Shown: positions 19,801-28,886, numbered from the stretch's first letter. The stretch is DNA of 64,000 nt from Maribacter hydrothermalis (GCF_001913155.1 NZ_CP018760.1:2604001-2668000), one strand, 5' to 3'. Notes: generated from the sequence alone by a model not told the origin. Program-made: numbers and translations.

Positions 19801-22800
19801 GAGTTTATTCAATTTTGGGTCATGGACCCTTATGTTGATGGTATTGCTACAAGTGCGGGAGAATTGGTTCTTAACCTTGGTAATATTTCTGAAGATATTC
19901 TGCGTGATGGTAAAAAACAATACGAGAACGGATTACCAGGGGTGGATAGTAATGATTTTGTGGCACCTACCTCTTGGGGAGAAGTGCCTGCAACGCAATC
20001 GTTGGTGTATGCGTTTGATGCTAATGAAACGAATAGAGGTTTGCAGGATATTGGATTTGATGGATTAGGAGATGAAAACGAAGGTGCGGTATTTACAAAC
20101 AATACTGGTGATGACCCTGCCTTGGACAACTACACGTATTACTTAAATAAAGAAGGAAGCATCTTAGAAAGATATATTGATTTCAATAGCCCACAAGGGA
20201 ATTCTCCGGTAGCCGTTTCTAATACTAATAGAGGTTCAACAACATTACCAGATGTTGAGGATATTGATCGTGATCTAACCATGAATACGGTTAATAGTTA
20301 TTATGAATATAGAATTGAGATTAAGCCAAATACGTCTATAAACGATAAATATGTAACTGATATTCGTGAGGATGTAGCCAGTGGGACTAGAATACCTAAC
20401 GGCGATGAAGTAAATTACCGCTGGATTCAATATAAAATTCCATTAAGTGATTTTAGTAATGCTGTTGGTGGTATCACGGATTTTAGGTCTATTAGTTTTA
20501 TGCGTATGTATATGACCGGGTTTACGAGTCCTACAGTACTTCGTTTTGCTACATTAGATTTAGTGCGTGGCGATTGGCGTACGTATACAAAAACATTACA
20601 AGATAAAGACATAGATGCAGATCCATCGGACGACGGTACAACCTTAGATGTCAATACAGTTAATATTGAAGAAAATAGCAACAGAACTCCTATTCCATAC
20701 GTATTGCCTCCTGGGGTTATTAGAGAGCAATTAAATAATAACAACACTATTATTCGGCAAAATGAACAATCTCTTTCTTTATTGGTTGAAGATTTAGAAC
20801 CTCGTGATTCTCGAGGAGTATTCAAAAACCTAAATATTGATATTCGTCAATATAAGAAGTTGAAAATGTTCATGCATGCAGAAAAAATTGTTGATAGCGA
20901 TTATGCAGATACGTCAACACCTTTAGTTGGATTTTTGAGAATGGGAACAGATTTCTCTCAAAACTTTTATCAAATAGAACTTCCGTTAGAATTTACAACA
21001 TTTACTGCAGTTTCTGATAGTGAAATTTGGCCAGAAGCTAATGAATTGAATATTGAACTTAGCGATTTAAATAAGGTAAAATCCTTGTGGATTGCGGATG
21101 GTGATTTAAGTGAAATACGATTTTTTGAGGTAGAGAACGGTGAGGTTATTCCAGTAAATGAATTTGATGTCCGTACACCTGGTCGAGTACGTATTGGTAT
21201 AAAAGGTAACCCGTCCTTAGGTAGTATACGTACGGTTATGGTAGGTATTAAAAACCAAGATATTTTACCGGCTAGAGGTGAGGTTTGGTTCAATGAACTA
21301 CGCCTTGCAGGTTTAGATAATAACGGTGGTTGGGCGGCCATTGCTGCAATTGACGCCAATATTGCCGATTTCGCCAATGTGAGTGCCACAGGTAGCAAGA
21401 GTACCTCTGGTTTTGGTTCTATTGATCAAATGCCTAATGAACGTGCTCGTGAAGATGCTATTTCTTATGATGTGGTTACGAATGTTAATGTAGGTCAGTT
21501 ACTTCCTAAGAAATGGGGAATTCAATTGCCTTTCAATTATGGAATATCTGAACAGGTAATTACGCCAGAGTTTGATCCTGTTTATGATGATTTAAAATTA
21601 GAGGACAGGATAGCTGCAGAAACTACACAAGAGGGTAAAGATGATGTTCTGGAACAAGCAGAAGATTATACCAAAAGAACCAGTATTAATTTAATTGGTG
21701 TTCGTAAAGATCGTGGGGAAGATGCCGATGCTAATTTTTACGATATAGAAAACTTTACGTTTAATTATAGCTATAATGAAACTGATCATCGCGACTTTGA
21801 AATTGCGCAATTAAGAGATCAAAGTGTAAATACAGGTTTTGTCTATAATCACAGTTTTGAGCCTTTGGAAGTTGCCCCTTTTGCTAAAAAAGATTCACTG
21901 TTTACAGGTAAATATTGGAAATGGTTAAAAGATTTAAACTTAAATTTATTGCCAACTACAATTGGGGTGAATTCTAATATTAATAGGCAATTTAATGCAC
22001 AACGATTTAGAGATGTGTATCAAGAAAATGAAGATAGAATTCAATTGCCAGAATTACAGCAGCGTAATTATTTGTTTAACTGGCAGTATGCTATAAATTA
22101 TAATTTAACAAAGTCGTTACGTTTAAATCTTACGGCATCGAACAACAATATTGTTCGTAATTACCTTAATGAAGACGAGCCCTTAGAATCTGCAGACAGA
22201 ATTAATAACGCATTAGGCCTTTGGGATGGTTTCTTTGATATTGGTGAGCCTAATAGGCATTCGCAACAAATGCAATTGAACTACGAGGTTCCTTTTTCTA
22301 AAATACCTGCTCTAGATTTTATTAGTACACAATATACCTACACCAGTAATTTTGATTGGCAAAGAGGAGGTGATGCTATTCTTGCCGTTGTAGGTAGTGA
22401 TGTAAATACGGTACAAAATGCGAATACCCACACCATTACCTCATCATTGACCTTGCAAAAGTTCTATGATATGCTAGGTCTTAAAAAACGAGACGCGCCA
22501 AAAGCAACAAATGCTGGACCTATTAGAAGGGATAAAGCCGGTGTGCCTGCTGAAGATATAGAGAAAATTAAGGGTAAGACAAGTGATATGTTTAATACCG
22601 TAGTAGACATAGTTACTATGGTTAAAAGATTAAATTTTAACTATAGCGAAAACAATGGTACGGTACTGCCCGGGTACACACAATCGGTTGGGTTTATAGG
22701 CACGGCTAGGCCAACTATTGGGTTCGTTTTTGGTAGTCAATCTGATGTTCGTTTCGAAGCGGCTAGGAATGGCTGGTTAACAAATTTCCCGGAATTTAAT

Positions 22801-23940
22801 GAGCAATTCATCCAAAGAACAAATAAACAATTGAATATTACGGCTACGGCACAACCAACAAAGGATATTACTATTGACCTGGTTGCGGACAGACAATATT
22901 CAGATAGTTATCAAGAAAATTTTAGTGTTATTGATCAAGAATATAATGTGCAATTAGGGAACAATTATGGTAGTTTTAGTATTTCTACCATGATGATCGG
23001 TACTGCTTTTGGCAAGAGTGATGAGTTCGATTCTGATACGTTTAATCAGTTTAAAGAAAATAGAATTACCATTGCAAACCGTTTGGTTGCTGATAGAGGG
23101 CAAGCTGCGGGTACTTTAGATGATGATGGTTTTCCGCAATTATATGGTAAAACACAACAAGAGGTCTTGCTTCCTGCATTCTTTGCGGCATATACTGGTC
23201 AAGACGCAGGTCGTGTAAACTTAGATACTTTTAGGGATATTCCTATTCCAAACTGGAGTATAAAATATACCGGTTTAATGAAGAGTAAATGGTTTAAAAA
23301 ACAATTTAAACGTTTCTCTTTAAGTCATGGATATCGTTCAGCTTATAGTATTAACTCGTACCAAACAAACCTTGAAAAAGTGCAATTACGTAAAGATGGC
23401 CTGCCTCAAGTAGATGCAGAGAACGGCGATTTGTTGTCAGACTTAATTTTGAACAATGTGGTACTTACGGATCAATTTAACCCACTAGTAAGAGTAGATT
23501 TTGAAATGCAAAACTCCGTTAGTGTTTTAGCCGAGGTGAGAACGGATAGAGCAATGTCGCTAAGTTTTGATAATAACTTAATGACGGAAATTAACGGTAA
23601 AGAATATACGGTTGGTTTGGGATACCGTTTTAAAGATGTAAAGTTTGTCACCAATATTGGCGGAAACAAGACAAGGTTAAAAGGAGATTTAAACTTAAAG
23701 GCCGACGTTACGCTGCGCGATAACATTACCATTATTAGAAATTTAGATATTGACAATAATCAAATAACATCTGGTCAAAATTTAATGTCCCTTAAGTTTA
23801 CGGCAGATTATGCGTTAAGCAAGAATTTAAATGCTTTGTTCTTCTATGATCACTCTTTTTCAAAGTTTGCAGTGTCTACCGCATTTCCTCAAACCACTAT
23901 TAATACTGGATTTACAATACGTTATAATTTCGGAAATTAA
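16819..23940 (+). CDS. sprA: T9SS outer-membrane translocon / gliding protein SprA
   Basis: Giant outer-membrane beta-barrel that forms the protein-conducting channel of the type IX secretion system and is needed for gliding motility in flavobacteria. The 2373-residue length and the recurring SprA features (N-terminal plug-like segments, FDFDQRISLSMLGKIGERL, AEMAMLKPNSPKNADFDGE, and a C-terminal barrel strand ending FTIRYNFGN) fit SprA/Sov. The start is a problem: TTG at 16819 or ATG at 16834 would cut off the basic front of the signal peptide, although the frame is open back to 16732 and encodes KNLKSFFKYIFLF just upstream. The true start is probably a non-standard codon around 16753-16774. 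It follows ruvA by about 65 bases and precedes gcvH. Confidence 0.95.
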   Translation: MFFGTMTLVVAQETEEQEIDSVKTGFDLGRILLENPDSIVSKYIYDPKLDRYIYNESVGDFNIGYPIILTPDQYFKLIEKEGIKSYFKEKSDAYSGKKEGSEEARKNLLPNFYVNNNFFTSIFGGNSIEIIPQGSVAMDLGVIWQKNDNPSLSPRNRTNLSFDFDQRISLSMLGKIGERLQVTANYDTEATFDFQNIVKLDYTPTEDDIIQSIEVGNVNMPLNSSLITGAQSLFGVKTKLQFGKTSVTAVFSEQRSQNNTVVAQGGGTLNEFSLTALDYDENRHFFLAQYFRDNYDRALSTYPYVQSQVQITRIEVWVTNRSQQTLNVRNVVAIQDLGEPNRDKTRVGQNNGNSAGFFNGPTDLRPRNKANDYDPSLIGNGGALNDNIREIATVESGFNGGSFSGGYNPNQGFDYALLENARKLEQGRDFEYNTQLGYISLNQRLSNDEVLGVAFQYTFQGEVFQVGEFANGGLEATTISQGANPIIENNTLILKLLKSNITNINDPIWDLMMKNIYATGAFRLSQDDFKLNILYSDPTPRNYITPIEEGPGTGWPEGLEERILLNVFNLDRLNVYNDIQPGGDGFFDFVPGQTIDVQGGRIIFTKVEPFGQFLFEELENGNSGQYNNTSAYNANQEQYVFRDMYELTKAAALQDPEKNKFILKGNYKSEGSNGIPIGAFNVPRGSVRVTAGGRQLQEGIDYTVNYQAGTVQILDPSLEASNVPINISVENNAVFGQQTRRFTGVNVEHQISENFMLGGTLLNLNERPLTQKSNYGVEPVNNTIFGLNGNFSTEVPWLTRMVNKLPNIDTDVPSNVSIRAEMAMLKPNSPKNADFDGETTTYLDDFEGAQALIDIRASLGWSLASMPLEFGIGGNQLYGSSPEDPDNLLNGHGRAKLSWYTIDPIFYTNQRPAGISDDDLSINPTRRIFIDEVFPQTDVAQGQTQVQGTLDMVYYPATKGPYNNNPSFETELPTDKWGGMMRSLSSTDFEQSNVEFIQFWVMDPYVDGIATSAGELVLNLGNISEDILRDGKKQYENGLPGVDSNDFVAPTSWGEVPATQSLVYAFDANETNRGLQDIGFDGLGDENEGAVFTNNTGDDPALDNYTYYLNKEGSILERYIDFNSPQGNSPVAVSNTNRGSTTLPDVEDIDRDLTMNTVNSYYEYRIEIKPNTSINDKYVTDIREDVASGTRIPNGDEVNYRWIQYKIPLSDFSNAVGGITDFRSISFMRMYMTGFTSPTVLRFATLDLVRGDWRTYTKTLQDKDIDADPSDDGTTLDVNTVNIEENSNRTPIPYVLPPGVIREQLNNNNTIIRQNEQSLSLLVEDLEPRDSRGVFKNLNIDIRQYKKLKMFMHAEKIVDSDYADTSTPLVGFLRMGTDFSQNFYQIELPLEFTTFTAVSDSEIWPEANELNIELSDLNKVKSLWIADGDLSEIRFFEVENGEVIPVNEFDVRTPGRVRIGIKGNPSLGSIRTVMVGIKNQDILPARGEVWFNELRLAGLDNNGGWAAIAAIDANIADFANVSATGSKSTSGFGSIDQMPNERAREDAISYDVVTNVNVGQLLPKKWGIQLPFNYGISEQVITPEFDPVYDDLKLEDRIAAETTQEGKDDVLEQAEDYTKRTSINLIGVRKDRGEDADANFYDIENFTFNYSYNETDHRDFEIAQLRDQSVNTGFVYNHSFEPLEVAPFAKKDSLFTGKYWKWLKDLNLNLLPTTIGVNSNINRQFNAQRFRDVYQENEDRIQLPELQQRNYLFNWQYAINYNLTKSLRLNLTASNNNIVRNYLNEDEPLESADRINNALGLWDGFFDIGEPNRHSQQMQLNYEVPFSKIPALDFISTQYTYTSNFDWQRGGDAILAVVGSDVNTVQNANTHTITSSLTLQKFYDMLGLKKRDAPKATNAGPIRRDKAGVPAEDIEKIKGKTSDMFNTVVDIVTMVKRLNFNYSENNGTVLPGYTQSVGFIGTARPTIGFVFGSQSDVRFEAARNGWLTNFPEFNEQFIQRTNKQLNITATAQPTKDITIDLVADRQYSDSYQENFSVIDQEYNVQLGNNYGSFSISTMMIGTAFGKSDEFDSDTFNQFKENRITIANRLVADRGQAAGTLDDDGFPQLYGKTQQEVLLPAFFAAYTGQDAGRVNLDTFRDIPIPNWSIKYTGLMKSKWFKKQFKRFSLSHGYRSAYSINSYQTNLEKVQLRKDGLPQVDAENGDLLSDLILNNVVLTDQFNPLVRVDFEMQNSVSVLAEVRTDRAMSLSFDNNLMTEINGKEYTVGLGYRFKDVKFVTNIGGNKTRLKGDLNLKADVTLRDNITIIRNLDIDNNQITSGQNLMSLKFTADYALSKNLNALFFYDHSFSKFAVSTAFPQTTINTGFTIRYNFGN

Positions 23941-24010
23941 AATTATCCATAATAAACTGTAATAGTTTAATGGAGATATATTTTTCAAATCCGTATCAAT
24001 ATTATTTTTT

Positions 24011-24041
24011 TTGATAAGCTACTTGGAAAACTATACATTTG
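24011..24041 (+). promoter_or_regulatory. Promoter of gcvH (Bacteroidota consensus)
   Basis: TTG at 24011-24013 preceded by a T-run, a 20-base spacer, then TACATTTG at 24034-24041. Both elements and the spacing match the Bacteroidota sigma-ABfr promoter. The gcvH ATG is 28 bases downstream. Confidence 0.72.
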
Positions 24042-24069
24042 CCGAAGTAAAAAATAATAAAATACTATA

Positions 24070-24450
24070 ATGAATATTCCAGCTGAATTAAAATATACTA
24101 AAGACCATGAGTGGGTAAAAATTGACGGTGATATTGCAACCGTTGGTATTACGGATTTTGCGCAAGGTGAATTGGGCGATATTGTTTATGTTGAAGTAGA
24201 CACTTTAGACGAGACATTAGATCGCGAAGCTATTTTTGGTACGGTAGAGGCTGTTAAAACAGTTTCTGATTTGTTTTCTCCATTATCAGGGGAAATCATA
24301 GCGTTCAATGAGGCCTTAGAAGATGAGCCGGAAAAAGTAAATACAGACCCTTATGGAGAAGGTTGGATGGTGAAAATTAAATTTAGCGAAGCAAGTGAAT
24401 TGGATGATTTGTTAAGCGATGCTGCATATAAAGAGATAATTGGTGGTTAA
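24070..24450 (+). CDS. gcvH: Glycine cleavage system H protein
   Basis: Lipoyl carrier of the glycine cleavage system, shuttling the aminomethyl group between P, T and L proteins. The lipoylated lysine is in the motif [19 protein letters not shown] (Lys64), and the N-terminal [14 protein letters not shown] is the family hallmark. The 126-residue length is normal. It has its own promoter and overlaps the following VanZ-like gene by 11 bases. The other glycine cleavage genes are not in this window. Confidence 0.97.
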   Translation: MNIPAELKYTKDHEWVKIDGDIATVGITDFAQGELGDIVYVEVDTLDETLDREAIFGTVEAVKTVSDLFSPLSGEIIAFNEALEDEPEKVNTDPYGEGWMVKIKFSEASELDDLLSDAAYKEIIGG

Positions 24451-24835
24451 AAACCTTAGTTATAAAGTACTTTTCATAAGCTGGATGATGTTTGTAACAT
24501 TTTTCAGCTTATTTTCTTTTTCGGGGGTAGACAATTCTCGTTTCAATATTCCACATTTGGATAAAGCGGTGCATTTTACATTTTATATGGTAATGGTTAT
24601 ACTAGGTTTTATGGCGTTAGTAAGGAATAAAGAACATATAGATAGCTCCCTTAAGTGGTTGAAGTACATTGTTTTATTTTCAATAATGTATGGCATAATA
24701 ATTGAGGTTATACAAGGTGTAGCTACGGTTAATAGGCATGGCGATTTTTTAGATGCGTTAGCCAATTTTACCGGAGCAATTATAGGAATGTTGCTTATAA
24801 GATTTTGGTTTTTTCGGAATCGGTCGTTAAAATGA
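24440..24835 (+). CDS. VanZ-like membrane protein
   Basis: Small integral membrane protein of 131 residues with four hydrophobic helices (about 9-28, 40-55, 74-90, 105-124). The pattern LPHxDKAVHF-like segment (here [17 protein letters not shown]) and [10 protein letters not shown] with a following [18 protein letters not shown] are characteristic of the VanZ family. Family function is unclear outside teicoplanin resistance, so no role is assigned. The start (TTG 24440, or GTG 24443) lies inside the end of gcvH, so translation is probably coupled to it; this gcvH-vanZ pairing is common in flavobacteria. Confidence 0.83.
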   Translation: MVVKNLSYKVLFISWMMFVTFFSLFSFSGVDNSRFNIPHLDKAVHFTFYMVMVILGFMALVRNKEHIDSSLKWLKYIVLFSIMYGIIIEVIQGVATVNRHGDFLDALANFTGAIIGMLLIRFWFFRNRSLK

Positions 24836-24897
24836 AAATATAAATTGCATTTTTATAGAATATTTAGTTAAATTAGCAATCACTAAATTGAATATAT

Positions 24898-25602
24898 ATG
24901 GAACCTAAAAAGAATCCTAAGGCGGATTTAACAAAGAACAGTAGTCTTTATTTTGTTGTTGGATTGTTTGCAGTAATGGCAATTACGTATTTTGCATTTG
25001 AGTGGAAAACGTATGACGAAGTAAACGATTATGACATTTCTATGAATGTCGATGACCTTTTGGATGAAGAGGTTCCAATGACCGAACAGATAAAAACACC
25101 ACCACCTCCACCGCCGCCAGCTGCACCTGAAATAATTGAGGTTGTAGAAGATGAAGAAGAGGTTGAAGAAACTGTAATTGAATCTACCGAAACAAGTCAA
25201 GAAGAAGAAATCGTTGAAGTTGAGGATATTGCTGTTGAAGAAGTTGAGGAAGATATTGATGTTCCTTTTGCCGTAATTGAAGATGTACCAGTTTTTCCTG
25301 GCTGTGAAAACGAAAGTGATAAAAGAGCGTGCTTTAATACTATGATTCAGAAGCATATTGGTAAAAACTTCCGTTATCCAGAAATTGCTCAGGAAATGGG
25401 TGTTCAAGGTAGGGTAAGTGTTATGTTCGTAATCCAAAAAGATGGTAGCATTGGCAATATAAGAATGAGAGGTCCAGATAAAAATTTGGAGGCGGAAGCT
25501 GCAAGAATTATAGGGAAGTTACCTAAAATGACTCCTGGTAAACAAAGAGGTAGAGCGGTACGTGTTCCTTTTAGTATTCCAATTAACTTTAAATTACAAT
25601 AG
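24898..25602 (+). CDS. tonB: TonB-family energy transducer
   Basis: Inner-membrane protein that transmits proton-motive force to outer-membrane TonB-dependent receptors. It has a short cytosolic front, one membrane helix (about 17-34), a proline stretch (KTPPPPPPPAAPE, about 62-74), a long glutamate/valine-rich periplasmic linker (about 75-120), and a C-terminal TonB domain (about 145-234) with YPEIAQEMGVQGRVSVMFVI. The acidic linker replaces the usual Pro-Lys/Pro-Glu repeat. It stands 62 bases after the VanZ gene and ends at a strong terminator. ExbB/ExbD are not nearby. Confidence 0.92.
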   Translation: MEPKKNPKADLTKNSSLYFVVGLFAVMAITYFAFEWKTYDEVNDYDISMNVDDLLDEEVPMTEQIKTPPPPPPPAAPEIIEVVEDEEEVEETVIESTETSQEEEIVEVEDIAVEEVEEDIDVPFAVIEDVPVFPGCENESDKRACFNTMIQKHIGKNFRYPEIAQEMGVQGRVSVMFVIQKDGSIGNIRMRGPDKNLEAEAARIIGKLPKMTPGKQRGRAVRVPFSIPINFKLQ

Positions 25603-25627
25603 TATTTAATACTTTGTTATATTAAAA

Positions 25628-25657
25628 AAATCCCGAGCATTGTGCTCGGGATTTTTT
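25628..25657 (+). terminator. Rho-independent terminator after tonB
   Basis: A 12-bp perfect stem (25628-25639 with 25643-25654) with a 3-base loop and T-run. It separates tonB from the oxidase assembly operon. Confidence 0.92.
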
Positions 25658-25718
25658 TATTTCATTTCCAGTGTAAAATAGTCGGCTTTTTTAGTCTTAA
25701 TTAAAAAACCATTTAAGG

Positions 25719-25749
25719 TTGCAGAAATATGACTGCGAGGTTATCTTTG
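25719..25749 (+). promoter_or_regulatory. Promoter of the ctaB-cox3 operon
   Basis: TTG at 25719-25721, 20-base spacer, TATCTTTG at 25742-25749: a full match to the Bacteroidota promoter. ATG of ctaB lies 19 bases after the -7 box. Confidence 0.75.
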
Positions 25750-25768
25750 CAGATCTATTAAAAGAAAT

Positions 25769-26671
25769 ATGAAAACGGCCATTGATTCGACAAAAAGTAG
25801 TGCGCTTGCATTAATTTTTGCAGATTTTAAGGAGATTACTAAAGCTAGATTGGCCATTAGCGTCGTTTTTTCATCTATCGCAGGTTACTTTTTAGGAGCT
25901 TATGAAATTCAATGGACACATGTATTGCTATTAGCTTTTGGTGGTTATTGTATGGTTGGAGCTAGTAATGCTTATAATCAGGTAATTGAAAAAGATTTAG
26001 ATGCTTTAATGAAGCGAACTAAAAATAGACCAATTCCTGCAGGTAGAATGTCTGTTAAATTGGCCATGACAGTTGCTATTGTTTTAACATTATTAGGGGT
26101 ACTGGCTCTTTATTTATTAAATCCTAAAACAGCCATGTTTGGGGCAATTTCAATATTTCTTTATACTAGTGTTTATACCCCGTTAAAAACAATAACCCCT
26201 TTGGCGGTGTTTGTAGGTGCCATTCCTGGAGCAATTCCTTTTATGTTGGGTTGGGTTGCGGCTACTAATGATTTTGGTATAGAACCAGGAACATTATTTA
26301 TGATTCAATTTTTTTGGCAGTTTCCTCATTTTTGGGCTTTAGGATGGATGTTAGATGACGATTATAAAAGCGGAGGTTTTAAAATGCTACCTACCGGAAA
26401 GAAGGATGGGGCTACAGTATTACAAATAATAATGTATACCATTTGGATGATGGTTGTTTCGGTAATACCTACTTTTGGCATAACAGGCAGATTGCAACTT
26501 TCGGTACCTGCTGGTGTACTTGTTTTTTTAATGGGAGCAGTAATGTTAGGTTTTGCATTTAAATTGTATTCAAATAGAGACAACGCTTCCGCAAGAAAAT
26601 TAATGCTGGCAAGTGTTAGTTATATAACCCTTATGCAGATTGTTTACGTAATAGATAAATTTTTAAGTTAA
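25769..26671 (+). CDS. ctaB: Heme O synthase (protoheme IX farnesyltransferase)
   Basis: UbiA-family prenyltransferase that farnesylates heme B to heme O, the precursor of heme A for cytochrome oxidase. The prenyl-diphosphate-binding motif is NAYNQVIEKDLDALMKRTKN (about residues 71-90), followed by RPIPAGRM; the second aspartate region is LDDDYKSGGFKML. It has 300 residues with about nine helices. It leads an operon with subunits III and IV, separated from the next gene by one base, consistent with a dedicated oxidase role. Heme A synthase (CtaA) is not in the window. Confidence 0.96.
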   Translation: MKTAIDSTKSSALALIFADFKEITKARLAISVVFSSIAGYFLGAYEIQWTHVLLLAFGGYCMVGASNAYNQVIEKDLDALMKRTKNRPIPAGRMSVKLAMTVAIVLTLLGVLALYLLNPKTAMFGAISIFLYTSVYTPLKTITPLAVFVGAIPGAIPFMLGWVAATNDFGIEPGTLFMIQFFWQFPHFWALGWMLDDDYKSGGFKMLPTGKKDGATVLQIIMYTIWMMVVSVIPTFGITGRLQLSVPAGVLVFLMGAVMLGFAFKLYSNRDNASARKLMLASVSYITLMQIVYVIDKFLS

Positions 26672-26672
26672 T

Positions 26673-27254
26673 ATGGATTTAACGCAAGGAACGGACAAAG
26701 AAAAAAGTGCCAGAGCAAAAAAAATGATGCTATGGTTTGGTATAGTGAGCTTGTTAATGGGCTTTGCTGGGTGGACAAGTGCATATATCGTAAGTAGTTC
26801 AAGGGAAGACTGGGCAAGTGAAGTGTCGTTGCCGCAATCATTTTTATTTAGTACCATTGTTATCATTGCAAGTAGTTTTTGCTACATCTTGGCCAAAAAT
26901 GCAATTAAAAGCGGAGAGGCTAAAAAAGGCATGCTTTGGTTGTGGATAACTTTGGCATTAGGAATTATTTTTGTAGCATTACAATTTTATGGTTTCTCTC
27001 AAATGGTTGCAGAAGGCTATTATTTTACTGGACCAACTAGTAGTATAAAAATGTCTTATGTTTTTCTGATTGCAATGGTGCATATTGTACACGTATTTGC
27101 AGGGATGATTTCCCTTTTAGTGGTTATGTATAATCAAAGTAAAGGAAAATACAATACAGAAGATTACTTGGGCGTTACATTAGGGGCAACATTTTGGCAT
27201 TTTCTGGATTTGTTATGGGTCTATTTGGTGATATTTATGACCTTTGTGAAATAA
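26673..27254 (+). CDS. ctaE: Cytochrome c oxidase subunit III, short form
   Basis: Five-helix subunit III of 193 residues, the short bacterial type. Family features are the helix WFGIVSLLMGFAGWTSAYIV, the segment LWLWITLALGIIFVALQFYGF, HIVHVFAGM with its histidines, and the C-terminal ATFWHFLDLLWVYLVIFM. Subunit III supports oxygen delivery and proton pumping in the oxidase. It begins one base after ctaB and is followed by a second, longer subunit III homologue; which of the two is the structural subunit of the oxidase encoded at 3.9-6.9 kb, or whether both are, is not clear. Confidence 0.9.
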   Translation: MDLTQGTDKEKSARAKKMMLWFGIVSLLMGFAGWTSAYIVSSSREDWASEVSLPQSFLFSTIVIIASSFCYILAKNAIKSGEAKKGMLWLWITLALGIIFVALQFYGFSQMVAEGYYFTGPTSSIKMSYVFLIAMVHIVHVFAGMISLLVVMYNQSKGKYNTEDYLGVTLGATFWHFLDLLWVYLVIFMTFVK

Positions 27255-27312
27255 AAAGTGATTCAAAATAAGTTTTGACTCAAATTGCGCTTTTATATAG
27301 TTCAAAAAAATG

Positions 27313-27320
27313 TAAATTTG
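27313..27320 (+). promoter_or_regulatory. Possible -7 box before long subunit III gene
   Basis: TAAATTTG matches TAnnTTTG and lies 30 bases before the ATG, in a 96-base gap between the two subunit III genes. The nearest upstream TTG (27285-27287) has a 25-base spacer, longer than usual, so this is tentative. Confidence 0.35.
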
Positions 27321-27350
27321 CTAAAGTTTTATTAAAACGATAATTAGTAT

Positions 27351-28325
27351 ATGGATTCTACGGTGACAACGGGAACAGAAACAAGCGTGTGGGGTGGAGG
27401 CAATCAACCCTTAGGAGCAAGCTACGGCAAATTAATGATGTGGTTTTTCCTTGTGTCGGATGCGTTAACTTTCTCAGGATTTTTAGCAGCATACGGCTTT
27501 TCAAGATTTAAATTTATAGAAACGTGGCCAATTGCCGATGAGGTTTTTACACACGTTCCATTTTTTCATGGTAATTACCCCATGATCTATGTTGCATTTA
27601 TGACTTTTATTCTAATTATGTCATCGGTAACTATGGTACTAGCTGTGGATGCTGGCCATAAGATGAAAAGGAATGCAGTTATATGGTATATGTTCGCAAC
27701 TATTATTGGAGGCGCTATTTTCGTAGGCTCACAAGCATGGGAGTGGGGCACCTTTATTAAAGGTGACCATGGTGCCTTAGAGACTAAAGGAGGAAGAATA
27801 TTACAGTTTGTAAAGGCAGATAGTGGTGAAAGGGCATCCTTAGCCGATTTTGCAGTATCCTTACCAGGGGAAAGAGTTGTTCATGAAAGAAAGAATGGTC
27901 TTTGGTTTTTTAATGAACCCGCTTTAACAAGTGTTACTTTAAACGAGGTAATCGAAGGTGTGAAGGCAGATCCAAATATTTTAATTAGAACAGAGCTAAT
28001 TAATGAAGAAGGTGAAAAAACAATTTTAGATAGACAAGCTACTTTAGCAAAATTAGCAGATGCTACGCAGGTGGTTGAAGGTGCCAACCTAATTCATAAT
28101 GAGTACGGAAGTAGATTGTTTGCTGATTTCTTCTTCTTTATAACAGGATTCCACGGTTTCCACGTTTTTTCTGGTGTGATTATTAATATTATTATATTTT
28201 TTAATGTTATTCTCGGTACATATGAGCGAAGAGGACATTATGAAATGGTTGAAAAAATTGGATTGTACTGGCACTTTGTAGATTTGGTTTGGGTATTCGT
28301 ATTCACTTTCTTCTACCTAGTTTAA
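27351..28325 (+). CDS. Cytochrome c oxidase subunit III, long form with loop insertion
   Basis: Second subunit III homologue, 324 residues. Helices are at about 25-47, 77-99 and 105-130, then a soluble insertion of roughly 110 residues (about 133-246), then the conserved pair FFFFITGFHGFHVFSGVI and GLYWHFVDLVWVFVFTFF. The helical core is a clear subunit III; the insertion between helices 3 and 4 is absent from the short form next door. The insertion contains no cysteine and no obvious metal site. It lies between the short subunit III and subunit IV genes. Confidence 0.9.
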   Translation: MDSTVTTGTETSVWGGGNQPLGASYGKLMMWFFLVSDALTFSGFLAAYGFSRFKFIETWPIADEVFTHVPFFHGNYPMIYVAFMTFILIMSSVTMVLAVDAGHKMKRNAVIWYMFATIIGGAIFVGSQAWEWGTFIKGDHGALETKGGRILQFVKADSGERASLADFAVSLPGERVVHERKNGLWFFNEPALTSVTLNEVIEGVKADPNILIRTELINEEGEKTILDRQATLAKLADATQVVEGANLIHNEYGSRLFADFFFFITGFHGFHVFSGVIINIIIFFNVILGTYERRGHYEMVEKIGLYWHFVDLVWVFVFTFFYLV

Positions 28326-28378
28326 CTTTAATTAATAACAAACAGTATTTCAGTAAATTTTTTATAGATTAAACCAAC

Positions 28379-28762
28379 ATGGCACACGAACATAAATTAG
28401 AAATTTTCAGAGGACTTGTTAAGTTCAAATCTAATACACAGAAAATTTGGGGGGTATTAGCGTTTTTAACCTTAATTACTGCTGTTGAGGTGGTATTAGG
28501 GATTATTAAGCCAGAGTCTTTAACTGACACTTATGTGTTGGGCATGAAGTCAATAAACTGGATATTCATAATTCTTACTTTGGTAAAAGCATATTATATT
28601 GCTTGGGATTTTATGCATTTACGTGATGAGAAATCATCCTTAAGAAGAGCTATCGTTTGGACACCCGTATTTTTGGTGTTGTATTTAGTTTTTATACTTT
28701 TAGTGGAGGCTGATTATATTTATGAAATATATAAAGATGGCTTTGTAAGTTGGAACTTCTAA
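28379..28762 (+). CDS. Cytochrome c oxidase subunit IV-like membrane protein
   Basis: Small membrane protein of 127 residues with three helices (about 24-43, 55-74, 94-113). The segment YIAWDFMHLRDEKSSLRRAI is the signature of the prokaryotic cytochrome c oxidase subunit IV (COX4_pro/CtaF) family, which stabilises the oxidase. It follows the long subunit III after 53 bases and ends just before a strong terminator, so it is the last gene of the ctaB operon. Confidence 0.88.
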   Translation: MAHEHKLEIFRGLVKFKSNTQKIWGVLAFLTLITAVEVVLGIIKPESLTDTYVLGMKSINWIFIILTLVKAYYIAWDFMHLRDEKSSLRRAIVWTPVFLVLYLVFILLVEADYIYEIYKDGFVSWNF

Positions 28763-28780
28763 ACTAGAATTAACAGAATT

Positions 28781-28808
28781 AAAAGACGGTTTTATAACCG
28801 TCTTTTTT
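28781..28808 (+). terminator. Rho-independent terminator after subunit IV gene
   Basis: An 11-bp perfect stem (28781-28791 with 28796-28806), 4-base loop, and T-rich tail. Confidence 0.92.
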
Positions 28809-28886
28809 ATTTTTGTATTGTTCGTATTTAATTGCTTTTTAAAGCTAGTTAAATTTAAGGTGTCTAATAAAATGCCTTTTATAATT

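Noticed and set aside
24928-25437. Long minus-strand frame of 169 residues
   Set aside because: It is antisense to tonB; its aromatic-rich composition is the mirror of the glutamate/valine and proline codons of the TonB linker. No domain or start context.
28818-28886. Upstream start of the cysteine-free SCO-like gene
   Set aside because: Starting at 28818 puts a hydrophobic-basic extension before the signal anchor and begins about 12 bases after the terminator stem; ATG 28887 gives a standard anchor.
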